Origin: Polyporus tsugae
Taxonomy: Eukaryota > Basidiomycota > Agaricomycetes > Polyporales > Polyporaceae
Direction of reading: 5' to 3'
Assembly: GCA_024305745.1 (NCBI GenBank)
Contig: JAHRBS010000003.1
Coordinates: forward strand, 1,488,001 to 1,552,000
Length of the DNA stretch: 64,000 nucleotides
Shown: piece by piece, positions 22,702-35,015 of the stretch
Position numbering within the stretch: the stretch's first letter is position 1
How the letters are laid out: every line of letters starts with the position of its first letter
Notes under the pieces: model-generated
What the model was told of the DNA's origin: nothing
The model's input: only the letters and a program-made list of their open reading frames with translations
Database searches by the model: none
Program-made: the position numbers and the translations under genes

Positions 22702-25700
22702 CTATATCCCGATACCTCCGTGTTCTCGCCGCATGTGCGCGTATACCCCTCCGCTGCTATCGATGTCGGAAAAGGTCTTCATGCACACCCAGCACATGTG
22801 CGTCCCACACCGCGCACACTTCATATGGTTGCAGCCCCCGCTCTTCTCCAAGTCCGCGCCGCAGCCAGGGCAAGCCTTGATCCCATGTTCCTCTCGCCAC
22901 CGCCGAAACGCCTCGGTCCCGCCCGACGTGTTGTCCTTGAACGCCGCACAGGTCAGGCCCTCGTGGAACTCCACATGGCACGACGCGCAGATGCGAGCGA
23001 GGCAGGACGGGCAGCGGAGGACGGTGTCGTCCGTGGACGCGCGGTAGACCGTCTGGCAGTCGGCCGTGGGACAGTAATGGTATTCCTGCGGACGGCTGTG
23101 GATGTGCGAGAGGAACGCAGCTTCCAGTAACTGTTCTTCCTCGCCAGGCGTCAAAAGAGAGCGGATGGTGGCGAGCGGGACGCCGCGCCCGCAGGCTCGG
23201 CTGGAACCATCGGGCTGGGCGGTCTCCGCGAGACAAGTGGCGACCACCTGCGATCCGCCGCCTTGGGACTGTCCGAGGGAGCCGAGATAATGGTGCAGGC
23301 AAGCGCGACAGTAGCAGTGCCCACACGGGAGCATCAAGGGATCGGTGGTGTCGCAGAAGCATACTGGGCATGGAGTCTCGTTCGAAGGGCTCGAGGAGTG
23401 GCGGGTGGCAGCCTGCACGCTGGTCTGTTGTCGGGTGACACCGTCGCGAATGGCGCGAATGTCGTTCTCCTCCCCTCGCAGCACTAGCCGCCTGCGAACG
23501 ACGTCGAAAAGGACCTTGTCTCCGAACTGTGTCTGCAGCTCTTGGAAGCCGCCGTGAAGCATCCGGCGAAACGCCTCCTGCTCAAGCTCCAAGACGTGTT
23601 CTTGAGTCTTCAACTTCGCGAGCACCGCCAGAAGGCGAGCCTTGGCCGCACCGCGTCCCGTCTGGTCGCCGAAAAGGTGGAGCGTCCGCGTCCGCGCGTC
23701 GCACTTGATGTACGTCCCGGTTTGGGCGGCAACGCTGTCCAAGAGCTGGCGACCACTGGCCGACGAATAGTGCTCGTGCCACGCGACTTGGCCGTCCCCG
23801 TCCAGGACGGGCTCGCCTTTCAGCAGCAGCTCTATCTCCGTCTTCAGCTGACCGAGCCCCTTCGCGTCTGGGCCGTACGCGCGGATGCAAACCTTCTCGG
23901 CGTCGCGTCCGTATTCGTCCTTGTCGTGATAGCGCAACTTGCACGTCTGGAGAACCTCTTTGAGCGGATCCACCTGCTGTCGGACGGCCCGAAATTGAGC
24001 GAAAGGGAGCATGTACTTGACGGAATGGATGAGCTCCAAGAAGGTGGGGCTGCCGCGGAGGAACGTCTGCCGGCGTTTGTGCAGCGTGACGACCGCCCGC
24101 TCCGCTGCGTCCGCATCCGCGAACTGCACGAACGCCACGAGCTTGGGCTTCTGTTTATCGGGTTGCACGAAGTCGAACGCTTCTAGAGGCCCATACGCCG
24201 AAAGAGCCTTCCGCAGCTCCCGGATCGAGTCTTCGATCATAAAACTAGGGGAACCGAGAGCGACAGAATCGGCGCCAGAGAAGTTCTTCAAGGCTACGAC
24301 GGAGGTATTGAGCGGTAGACCCTTGAACTCCACAGAGAAAGACGACCGTTGGCTCCAGGATGGGGTCTGGAACGTGGCTCGGACAGTCGTGCCATGGAAA
24401 GACTGACCGTCCAAACGTGCGGCCTTCTCTCTTGCCTTGGACAGAGATGGGTAGTGTGCCCATGCAGCGAGGCTAGGAGCGAACCAGGTGAGCTTTGCCT
24501 TCGTACTGCGTAGGACCGCCTTGCCGTTCTCTGCCGCACGAAGGTCGAGTCTCGCAGTAACGCCACGGAGCTCCATCGCTTTCCCAATCTCGGATGCGGC
24601 TCGTCCAGCATGGTGAGTGTTGAGGTACTCGACTCTTCCCAATGGTTGCGAGACGCTGTCGCGGGGAGGGATGATTATGGCACTCTTCAGTGCACCGAAG
24701 GGTTCCGCCATGTCGATCAATTGGGTATGTGTCAGAGAAGCGGGAATGTTATGGAGAAGGACGACATGCGATTCGAAGGCAGTCACAACATCTTGGACGC
24801 AGGCGCCTGGCCCGTACGTGATCTTGCAACCAAGTTTGGCCCGATCAGTGCTCGACTGTTCGCCGAGGGAAACATCGTTCATATTGACTGGTCCTTCGTG
24901 TTCGTCAACCTGTCGGGAGCAATTTAGCTTCGTTTGGGACGGTCCTCTCTTCGCCTGTGAGCCTTACGTTTGTTCTACTCGAACTGGACGGTTCTTCCTT
25001 GTCTTGCTCATCTCGTACGGTTGCGTTGGGTATCACGGCTGTTTGCTTCTCAAACAGTCAGAACGTATGCCCGATATGCAGATATTGGCCACCTACCAAC
25101 CCAGCATCGGCTACCATCGAGTCCGGAGGAGTACCCATATCGATTTTACCCCCTGTCCCAGCATGCCAAAACGAACAAGCAGCGCCCTTCGAACATCTTC
25201 CTTGAAGGAAAAACCTGCAGGGAACCAAAGGGGCATTTTCGTGGATGCGACGAGCCGAAGCAAAAGCGCCAGTTTTGGCGGTCTGTGTGGTGGATGCGTC
25301 CACCCTTTCCGGCGTCCATGAGTCTACGCATGCGTTATGGTTTTCTTAGCAGGTATATGGGTGCGGTGGGAAAGCGGACGTACTAGATTCTAGAATGTCG
25401 AATGGCTTTGACGAGACACTTGTAGCAGGAAGTAGGGGCGCGTTTGATTTACTCAAGGCGGCGCCAGGATGTGGAAATGGACATGCCTCACCCTTGTTGC
25501 AAACGCCTCGCGCGTAGAACTTGCATGAACCGAACGAGGCCGAGCTCGGAAGTGGACTGTGGGGCGGGCTATCAAGGACAAGTCGAGGTCCAAAATCCAA
25601 TCGAGTTCCTTGTCTACTAGCGGAGGGACCTGACGGGGAGCGAGGATGGAAAAAGCGGCAGTTGTCTCCAAATCGACAGGACCCCTGGTTGTAGAACTCG

Positions 25701-25843
25701 CATATGGTGGCAGCGGATGGTGATTGTGGTGTCCTAGGGTTGGCTTCTACATGAGAGAATTTGCAGTGCACTCCGCGCACGCAATGCCCTTGGCGGTAGT
25801 AAGTGCAGGGTTTGGGGGTCGTTGCCACCGCCGACTGGACCAT
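22702..25843 (-). CDS. RBR-type E3 ubiquitin ligase with four CCCH zinc fingers and RRM-like middle
   Basis: The ATG at 25843 starts with three CCCH fingers in the first exon (CTYYRQGHCVRGVHCKFSH, CEFYNQGSCRFGDNCRFFH, CKFYARGVCNKGEACPFPH). A fourth follows in a later exon (CRFFLQGRCSKGAACSFWH, ~25200-25240). All have C-x7-C-x5-C-x3-H spacing, which suggests RNA binding. The middle has RNP-like stretches (HVVLLHNIPASLTHTQLIDMAEPFGALKSAII; KLVAFVQFADADAAERAVVTLHKRRQTFLRG). The last 200 residues are RING1-IBR-RING2: CPVCFCDTTDPLMLPCGHCYCRACL, then CPTADC/CPSCLARICASC, then CPGCGADLEKSGGCNHMKCARCGTHMCWVC. The active-site cysteine of RING2 is probably the C in SGGCNHMKC. It ends ...RREHGGIGI at 22702. 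The C-terminal half resembles the last part of plant DEAH12-type proteins. The RNA-linked ubiquitination role is an inference from architecture. Confidence 0.87.
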
Positions 25844-26672
25844 GCTAGGAACGTCAGGTTGTGGGGGAAGGTTGTGAGGGGGGCACAGAGGGAGGGGCCA
25901 AGAGCCTCATAGGCGTGTCTACGGCGCGCAACAAGGTTTGGAACGTGGTTGGAGAGGAGTCTTCCCGATGCTTGCCATGGGGCTCAGCACGGCGCGCTCA
26001 GCGGATCATGTACAGCAGACATGGACATCGGGCAGCTTGAGCGTTGTACCTTACAACCACGATGACAATAATCAAATCAATGAATGATTGGTTCCAGAAC
26101 GGAGACATTACTTACTCAAACCGTACCAACGAGGCTGCGATGACCAGTGGCGGTCTTGAGCAGAGTTGAGCAGAGCGCTTACTATATCAAGTGAGGCGCT
26201 CAAGAGTCTCGAACGATCTGATTCGGGCGTCGGACAACTCTCAGACTCCGACTGCCACTCCGCACCCCCCCTGTTGACACATAACAATACTCCCGCACGT
26301 TCATTACTGATTGTTCCGCCTTTTGAAAGCAGCTCATCTAAACGCAAGAGTTCGCGACGCGCAACGTGGCAGCACGTCTGCACTTTTTGCAGGTATCGTT
26401 GGGCCAACGCTGGCACCTACTTCCCGCTCACCGGTTGAGCTCGCCGAGGTTTGCGAAAAGTCTATCTCTGCGCCCGGCCTGTAGGCTCGGTGGGGAAGAC
26501 TCTTGGCCATACTGTCCCCGGTCCAGAACTCTCCAACCCCGAGACTCCTTTCCTCCCTCTCCCGCCGTTAATACAGCCTGTCAGTCCCACACTCTGGTCT
26601 TTGCTCCTCAGATCATAGGTCGGCCCGTCCCCCACTCGTCCTTCAAGTCTATCGCGTTTTTCGCTCGTCGCT
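25844..26672. other. Divergent intergenic region
   Basis: This is 829 bases between two divergent genes. Open frames exist at 26108-26438 on both strands, but neither has a recognisable domain, a plausible splice structure or clear codon bias, so no gene is called. Pyrimidine-rich sequence precedes the downstream ATG. Confidence 0.45.
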
Positions 26673-28967
26673 ATGTCAGGCTCCAGTCCTTCCGATTCCG
26701 TGTACCGCGGCCCACAACCACCATCTATCGACCTACCGGTCCTTAGAGTAACACGACATGGTAGACGTGAGCACTTCTCAATCGTATGTTCAACAATACA
26801 CAACTGATAGGCCGTTTAGCCCCCGCGGTGGTCAAGCCTCACGAAGCAAAGGTTGCGGCACGCGGAATCTTCGACAGCATGGTGCTGACGTCGCCAAACA
26901 TGGATTACATCCCCGAGTACCCGGTCGAGTCCTTGGCCGTCGATTCGTACTCTGACGGTCGCTATGGGAACCACGAGTATTCTCGCTGGCCTCAAAACCT
27001 GATGCGGGACATGTGGCATATCGCCTGCATCCCTAACAAACCCCTCCCTCCCCATGTCCCTGCCGTCCTTTATGAGACCCTTCTCCCGGAGACGCACTGG
27101 GTACAAGAGCGCACCATTAGCTTCAGCGGGGTCGGCTATATCGTCAAAGAGACGCGGGATGCCCTGCTCGCTGCCGCCGAGTCCGCCATCCGGCGATGCG
27201 AAGAAACAAAGGCACCGGATAACGTGGCAAGACATGGCAGGCTCCTCATCAGGATCCTGCGGCAGGTCGTGGACAGGATGCGGTTCTACCCCGTCGTAGC
27301 GCGTATCGCAATTCGCGTCGCCGCTCACGTGCAACGGGTATGTCTGGAGTTGGCGGGACTGAAGATGTATATGGAGATTGTCGACCCTCGTTTGCGCTCT
27401 ATGCATGACTGCAGTACCTCCATTCTTCCTGTCGTGGGCGCGTTCGTTAGGGAGGCTTCTGATGTACAAACCTGCGTGCGTGTTGGGTTACCTACGTGGT
27501 TTCTACGGCCTCTCACCCATGAGCTTGCCGTATGGGAGGTGGTCGAATGCCGGCCGGCCTTGTTCGGCCACTCCTGGGACTCCATCGAGCGCCTCACAAG
27601 TGTGCCTAACCCGACGAAGAACTGGCTGAGCAACATGCTGCTGCTTGTTTCGGAACATATTACTGGTACTCATCTTACCCTAATGAACGTTGCCGAATTA
27701 CCAGTTGCCGAGGATGAAGAGAGCCCAACCAAGCGTCGGCGGGTGGGAGATGGGGAATCAGATGTTAGCCTCGGAGTTGCTGTAGCCGCTGACCAGTCAA
27801 CCTCATCCAAGAAAAAGAAAAAATCCAAGCGTGGTCGATCAAAACCTCAAGGCGAGGTTCAGCCTGTCCGTGTGGATTCGGCATGCGCACTTGCCCGTGC
27901 GGCGTGCACCGTCTGTGGCAGCCGACCTTGAAAGCCCTGGTCCGGATCCGGTCGCGTCTCCGAGCCGTCCTGGCGACCTCCACCCTTCCAAAACGTTTAC
28001 GCCCTCCCCTTTCTATGATGTTGCCCCCGTCTGGGCCACCGCCCTACAGGCCGCATCCCATATAGAGCGTGCATTGGCCTCCGCAGCACACTACTATTAT
28101 CCTCCTCCGTTCCTGCTCGACACCGTCTCCTCCGTCGCTCCCCTCCCCACGCCCTGCGCGCATCCCGAGCGCGTGCGGGCGGACGATCGCTATCTGCACA
28201 ACTTCGTGCGTATCCGCGAGTTCTGCCGCATGCGGATGTTCGACGTGACCATCGCGAGCGAGCCGTTGAGCAACGAGGAGTGGCGGGTTGCCCTCTGGGG
28301 CGACTACGAGCCGCCCAAACTGTCACTGTACCTCCCCTCCGCCGGCGAGTCGTCCGAGAACTTGAGCTGGCGCTCCCGCCGCTCGAAGCACCGCCACGAG
28401 GAGCGCAAGCGTATCGTGCGCCTCTTCGGCACCGTCGCCCACTTCCCGTCATACCACGAAGACGAGACCGTGCAGCTCGCGGACATGCAGGTGGACATCG
28501 CCGCGGTCAGCTCGAACCCGCGAGTGAGGGCGTACATCCTCTGGGAGACCCACGAAGTCAACTTCCGCGCGGAGCTGCTGTGCCTCGACACGCTGACGAT
28601 GCAGAAGCCGACGTGGTCGTTCAGCCAGAAGCTCCAGCGTGAGTTTTTCGTGTCGCGGATCTGGGGCCCTCCGTCGTCGATCATGCACATCTTCCCCAAC
28701 GACGGGCCGCGCGATCGTGCGTTCCGCTGGTTCTCGCCTCCGGCGCGCGAGTGGAAGGACTGTCGCGAGACACTCTGGCACTTCACCCAAGTGCTATCCT
28801 CTTGGCCAGACTGCCCAGACGACGTGCGGCAGGGATTCTCTCGGGAGGTGTCTGAGGAGGTATTCGCGCGTGTTCAAGCTCACGCTGTGGATTTTTATGT
28901 GCGCGTTTTTGTCAAGACCTTTGCCCGACTTCCTATCCCTCCAATACAGTGCATGCCTTCATTGTAA
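26673..28967 (+). CDS. Agaricomycete-type hypothetical protein, 732 residues
   Basis: The model is three exons: 26673-26766, 26811-27869 and 27922-28967, with introns of 44 and 52 bases. Both joints keep the frame (HGR/RRLAPAVVKPHEAKV, and EVQPV/PDLESPGPDPV). The start at 26673 (MSGSSPSDSVYRGPQPPS) is chosen because it splices cleanly into the long frame. No catalytic domain is recognised. The N-terminal half has helix-rich MRDMWHIACIPNKPLPPHVP and an LPTWFLRPLTHELAVWEVVE segment of a type I associate with agaricomycete-only proteins. A basic stretch SKKKKKSKRGRSKP at ~27800-27850 could be a nuclear signal. The C-terminal half (YLHNFVRIREFCRMRMFD; FVSRIWGPPSSIMHIFPNDG) is also conserved-looking. 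Function unknown. Confidence 0.75.
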
Positions 28968-29274
28968 TATACCACGTTGCGCATTGCTCTCTGGATCAAG
29001 AACTCTCTTACAGTGCTCTCCTACGCATCACACCTCATAGAACTGCCCATTTATATCTTGCACACGCCGTATATACAGGTTTACTTGCGATACAACAAAA
29101 ATCTAAAGAATACCGAGAAGGATATAGCGACCCTTGCTAGTACAGCGAATATGACAAATTGACAATGAATGATGCATGTATCGAGATCTTGACGTGTATA
29201 TACGATGCACATTGCACAGGCTGGTGTCCGAGACTCGTAAATGTCGTGTTGTGCGAACGCACCAAGGGCGTTCT
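28968..29274. other. Convergent 3' intergenic region
   Basis: Short AT-richer interval between two 3' ends. No gene seen. Confidence 0.5.
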
Positions 29275-32200
29275 CTATGCGCTCATCTTGTGCACGTCTT
29301 CCAGGAAATCTAGGAGGGTACTCGCACTCCACGCCTGCGTGTCGCAAGAGTCGCGGCAGTGTTCGCCGTCCTTGTTCGTAAGCTCGGGCAAGCCTGCCCA
29401 GGGATCCTTCTGTATGTACTCGCGAGGCTTCAAGAGAATGCGATGGAGGTGGTGCAGAGTCACCATGTGATCCTAGTTGGCAAGTTAGAAACGGCGTTTG
29501 ACGAAGGAATACGTCGTCAGACATACCTGCTTGCCCGCCCCCGCCTTGGTGTCGAAGTAGAGGTATGCGCGCAGGAAGTAGCCTAGTGGCCACCCCCACT
29601 CGGGACCCTAATCAATTTTCAAGTTAGTTAACGTTAGGCGATCGAATGATCAAAGACGAACTTGGTGGTAGTTCCAACCCTTAGCTACAGCCATATCCGT
29701 GCCATCGTTCGCGTTGTCATAGTAGGGATGGTACTGGAGATCCGCAGGGTCGAGCGTCTTCATGCCCAAAGGACCGCGAAGAACCTCATCTGCAAGCTTG
29801 AGAGCGCACAGCGCATGGTGCGCGTCGAACAGCTCTGGAGCGACAGTCATCGCGATCGGGAAGTTCGAGCGGAACTGATAGTCCGCCCACTCTCGCTCGG
29901 TAGGGGTACCATATACGTCCTTGTAGATGCCCCTGCGGTTGACCATTTGAGAGTTGACTTTGTACTTCGAGTCTTCGCTGGGATCTGGAGGAACGATGAG
30001 ACTTTCGAACGTAGACTATAGAAGTTGTTTTGCATACCTGCTGGTACATAGTAGCACTTCTCGAACGAAGCCTGGATAAGGTCACTCCACTCCTTATACG
30101 TTACGAGGCGCTTCTCCCCGTTGACTGCGAATACAGTTAGCATCACTCCCTCGAACAAGAATCGCAAGCCACTCACTCTCGACCTCGACGCCTTTGAACG
30201 GGAACTTTCCAGCAGCAGACAACTCGCTCAACCACCTCAGCGTGCTCTTCAACAGCCCGGTAATCTCCACCGGCGCACCATCGCGCGGCGTGCCAGGAAG
30301 GCCCTTGTTCCCCGCGCGCTCCGACTCGCCCATCTTGTCCATCCACGTCCCGCAGTTGAACCGATTCCCGCCCAGAATCAAGCCTGTGGTCCAATCGACC
30401 TTGATGTCGATGTCGAACCCCTCGTCCCTCATCTGCATGTCTAGGTTCGCTCCTGCGTTGTGCTCGCGGAACGAGATACCGCTCGCGTGGCGCTGGAGGA
30501 TCTCCTGCACGACCTCCGCGACAGTGCTCGAGTACGCGTACGCGCGCGGGTCGTCCCACGGCACCCAGGTGTCGTCTTGCGGGAAGCGGCGCTTGACGGA
30601 TTCCGCGAGGATCGACAGCCCGTCGGGCGCGCTCGTCGCGTAGTCCTGAATGTTCTGCAGCATCCACCAGGGCGAGTCGCGCGAGTTGTATCGCGGGTTC
30701 CGCAGGGAGTCGAGGAGGTTTGGGATGAGGCCGTGCTTGAGCACGGACGCGAACGCGAGGATGTGCGCTCGCGCGCCGTCGAAGTTGCCCGTCGTGAGGA
30801 AGAGACCACGAAGCGAGATGAACACGTCCCGGCCCCAGCAGCGCGCCCAGCCAGTGGTGAAGTGCGGCAGACCAGCCGCCACAGACGGTGTCGGCTTGCC
30901 TGGATCGAGCGAGGCAGACTTGATCTGACCGTACATCTGGACGGCGCATAGGGCCAGGTTGTGAGTGAAATCGTGGCCCGTTGAGACGAAGTTCGAGCAC
31001 TGCTCGATTGCCTCACGGCGCGCAGCCTTGTATGCTTCCGAGATGATAATCGCGAAGTACTTGGGCCGTAGGAAGGGAGGCACACACTCCTTGACACGGT
31101 CGAAGCGTTCCTTAAACCACTTCGTCGGCTTCGCGAGGTTGGGAAACACATCAACTTGCCTGTCACGGTGATAAGTGCACATACGCGAAAGGAATGGCAA
31201 GAGACCTACTTGAACAAACGGTTGTGCACATAATCGAACGCCCAAGTTCCTTCACGTAAATGGCCACACAATGGGTGTCCCAGGTCGTTGTACCGCATGA
31301 TGTGACGAAGGGGGTGCATCCATCCCTCAAGACCGCAGTAGACCAAGTTACCAATACCAGGAACATTGTACGTCCCGATCTCGCCCCCAGTCGCGTCGCG
31401 CTCCTCACCCTCCGTGCGGAAGAGCACGACGTTGAGGTCGACGAGGTCGAGGTCGCCAAATGCCTCCTCCGCACCCGACGAGCAGAACTCGTCCAGGCTG
31501 CTATCTAGGCCCTGCAGATGTGTCTCAAACAGCATGATGCTCCCAGGCGGGAAGTACTCCGGGACGACGATCTCCGCATACGGGCCGTCGGCATCCGAGT
31601 GTTCCGCTACCACGACCTTTGGGATCTCCACGAGTTTGCCGGGCATTCCTCGGAGGGTACTGGGATCAGCGTCGACTTCGTAGGACGAGAAGTCGATCTG
31701 CGCGCCGTACAAGAACCTGGCCTTCGTGCTGCGAAGCTTGATAGGCGTGACTTCGCGGATCCGTCATCAGGGGGCATATTCGCAAAAGATTGGGACTGAT
31801 AACACTCACTGAATCCCCGGTCCTTCGAACCCTTTTGGAACGCGCAATGGGCGACAAGGATATATCCCTTCTGCGTATGTGGCTGCACGCGGTGAAGGAC
31901 GATGTACTGCAAAACGTCGTTAGAACGGTGACCCTGTGGCAGGTAGACGAACTCACGTCGTTCTCCTGGTGAACATGTCCCTCTTCATAGCTTCCCAAGG
32001 AGAACTCGGTGTGCAGCGCGTTCAAGATGCGCTTCGCCTTCGCGATGCCGCTGTTCTCCCCAACTTTCGTGACTTCATACTTCCTCTTTTCCCGGACGAG
32101 GTTAAGAAGCTTCGGATAGAGGTCGTCAAAGCCTTTGACTGAGCCGATGGCGGAGAACGAGAACGTGATCAAAGCACCCGTGGAGAGTGCATCCTCCGCA

Positions 32201-34692
32201 GAGCGCTTATGTAGGTACGACTCGTTGTCGTGCGTGAGATCGTAGAACAACGCATGCGGGACCGAGCCGTTGTGAGGGACAACAAGGCAGTCGCGAGTTG
32301 GACCTTTGCCAGTCGGCGGCGGAAGCTCGCCCTTGCTCGTCATACATGCGCCGTCCATGGATCCTGAGCGATGCAAATATGAGTACATTTTGGCGAAGGG
32401 AGGGAGGTAAACGTACCTAACGGCTTTCCAAGACCATGGCGGTAGATTAGACGGGAGAGCTCCTTAGGATCCCAGGCGTTTCCTGCCTCACGAATCAACG
32501 AGTTGATACCCAAGCGACTGACGAACATGGTATCCATCTCCTCGTTACCCGTGAACAGCTCCGCGCAGACGTATAGGTTAGGGTTGACCCCGCGCGCCGC
32601 ATCCAGTAGGGTGACGCCAACATGCAGGGGCGTCGAGTGGCAATTGTCGATGCGGAAGCCGTCAAAGGTCGCGGCCAGATCCGTAACATACTTCGTTATA
32701 TATTCCCAGAGCCAGGGGTTGGACGACGGGCCATCTCCGTAGCGAAGCTTCACGCAGTCGCCCCATACGATTACTTCGCGCCTGAGGTATGCCTTCGAGG
32801 GCCAGAGAGCAAAATTGGCAAGCGGGTCGGCGTTCCAGATCCACCCGTTGTTAGCGACCGAGTAGACGTCAGGCTCCGTGTCCTTGACTCGTGTGAAGTA
32901 GGGTTCGACGAGAGGGTCACTGAGGAAGCGTCAGCCAATATCGTGCCGCTTGGCTACAATGAACTTACGCTCGTGTAATCGGTCCTAGCTTTGGGCCATG
33001 CTCTTCGAGACGCATGTATTTGACGCGATTACGAACGTGATCCAACGCAACTTGCGTATCCTCCTTCCACTCCTCGTAGAGCGGCACATTGAGAACATCG
33101 ACAACGCGTATCCAGGCATCAGCAAACGCGTCGTTATCACCCAAGTTGACAAAAGCGGCCTTGACGAAGCCCGCGGCAACAGGTCCAGGAACGTGCGTGC
33201 CGAATCTTTTCTCCAGCTTCCGATAGCCCTCGATAAGACCGGAGTCTCGGATGATGTGTGCGAGCTCGACAACAGTCTTGTTAGCAATGTCACCGCCAGT
33301 CCAAGCGACGATGTCTTGCTTGTCCAGCGCGGCCTTGACGGTACTCCGCTCTTGCTTCACGTCTAGTACGTAGTATTGCCACATGTTGCGTTCCTTAAGG
33401 TAGCTCTCCAAGCCCTCCGCGATCCGGGTGATATCTTCCTCGGAAGAAACGACGGTCGGGAGACCTCTCGACTCCAGGTCGCCGGAGAACTCAAGCAAAG
33501 CGGTGTCGAGTTCCAAGGCTGGCGTCAAGTGCGGGGTATTCGAGGGACTGTAACCTATGTGAAAGGCCATTTAAACAACATGGGACTTGTGCAGAGCGCG
33601 AACAGACACACCTGCTTCTGGATGCTCAAGAAGCCAAGGACTGTCGTTCGCAGTATGATTCAAGACAACGTCCGTCAAGCTGAGCAAACCATACTCTTCC
33701 CTCGCCACCTTTAGTATCTCCTCCAACTTCTTCTTTCCCCCATCCGACCCGACATACTTGCTGTCGGAGAACATGGATGGTTCATACACAAGCTGGTTCC
33801 GGATAGAGTACGGACTGTCACTCTCGCCACGTTCTTGGAGTGGCGTCCAGTGGATCATATTGTAGCCCCTCGCGCTCGACTCCGCGAAGTACTCGCGCCA
33901 GCCAGATGTCGAACCCATCCACTTCGAGACGAGAGTGAGGACGGAGAGCCCATCCAGAGGAAGGTTGACGTAGTCGGCCTTGACGGTAGGACCGTTCACG
34001 GCGATGGCGCCGTCGGAGATGATGGGAGTTCGTGTCTTGGTGCGGAGGATAGGATCTATGTTGAAGTAGCCTTCGCGACCCTTGACACGAGAGCCAGGAA
34101 TGTCTCCATCGTACTCGACCCAGTACACGAACGCTCCGGCATGTGAGATGGGCAGATCAACCTGGATAGGGGAGGAAAAATTTGTGGGGAGCCTGCGACG
34201 AATTAGCTGCAGATCACGGCGAAACAAGAGGGGCCAACGGACTTTCGTTCTGCAAATCGATCACGCTCAAACCGGCCACCGTCAAGGGGGAAGTTGGTCT
34301 TGAAGACGCCATTGCGCGATGCTGGCGTTCCGGCATCAAGGGACACTCGGAGAACGTACGGGGTGTATGCTGGAGGCAGGCGCATGTACTGGACGGAGGT
34401 CAGCCTTCCTTCTAGATCGACATGTGGAGAACGAATGGATATGAATGCAATATAAACGCAAGGAAAGGTACTCAACGGATCTATCCTTGTTTGGACCACC
34501 ATCAGGATCCAAGCGAAGCTCGTATACTCGTATCGGCCCTCCCTGGCTCTTAACGGACTCGAAAAACTCAATACCCTCGTCCGCAGGGGTTTTGGGTGTC
34601 TTGGGGGCGTCACCGTTCACATCTGTGGGGTCATGTTTGGGGATGGTGACATTGGGGATGGCGGCCTTTGCCTTCTTTGTGGCGAGGGCCAT
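29275..34692 (-). CDS. GDB1: Glycogen debranching enzyme (4-alpha-glucanotransferase / amylo-1,6-glucosidase)
   Basis: Bifunctional cytosolic enzyme that moves maltotriosyl units and removes the alpha-1,6 glucose stub of glycogen. The ATG at 34692 gives MALATKKAKAAIPNV. The transferase (GH13) half has GYNMIHWTPLQERGESDSPYS, LTDVVLNHTANDSPWL, FDGFRIDNCHSTPLHV (nucleophile Asp) and YVCAELFTGNEEMD (acid Glu). The glucosidase (GH133-like) half has WGRDVFISLRGLFLTTGNFDGA, LIPNLLDSLRNPRYNSRDSPWW and DIKVDWTTGLILGGNRFNCGTWMDKMG. It ends RDSCDTQAWSASTLLDFL...HKMSA at 29275. About ten short introns break it. The length of roughly 1,500 residues is normal for the family. Both active sites look intact. 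A TATATA element lies about 50 bases upstream. Confidence 0.95.
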
Positions 34693-35015
34693 GAGGGATT
34701 GAGAGAGGGCGGATGATAGGAGGGGATGCAGCTGAGGAGTTATATAGGCGGTCTGGACACGGGCACATTTCTGCGAAGAGAACTAGGGACAAGTTGGCAG
34801 TCGACGATCCAATCACGGCCACTTCCTTCTCTGACGTCAGTATCCGCTCTGCTTCCTTTTATTAATTAATTTTCTAGCCAACCAGAAACGTGGTCGCCAC
34901 GTGCCTCGGATGGGCGCCCATGCGAGTGTTTCATCCTTTGTCGCCTTCTCCGTAACTTACAGTACGTCCGGGTATAACCTAGAAGACGAGTGCTTTGCCT
35001 TAGCCACATCCATTC
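34693..35015. promoter_or_regulatory. Divergent promoter, GDB1 / SGF73
   Basis: Shared 323-base region with the TATATA element for GDB1 and an AT-rich patch (TTAATTAATTTT near 34861-34872) midway. The other side has no obvious TATA. Confidence 0.45.
34741..34746 (-). promoter_or_regulatory. TATA box of the debranching enzyme gene
   Basis: TATATA, reading toward the gene about 49-54 bases upstream of the ATG at 34692. Confidence 0.45.
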
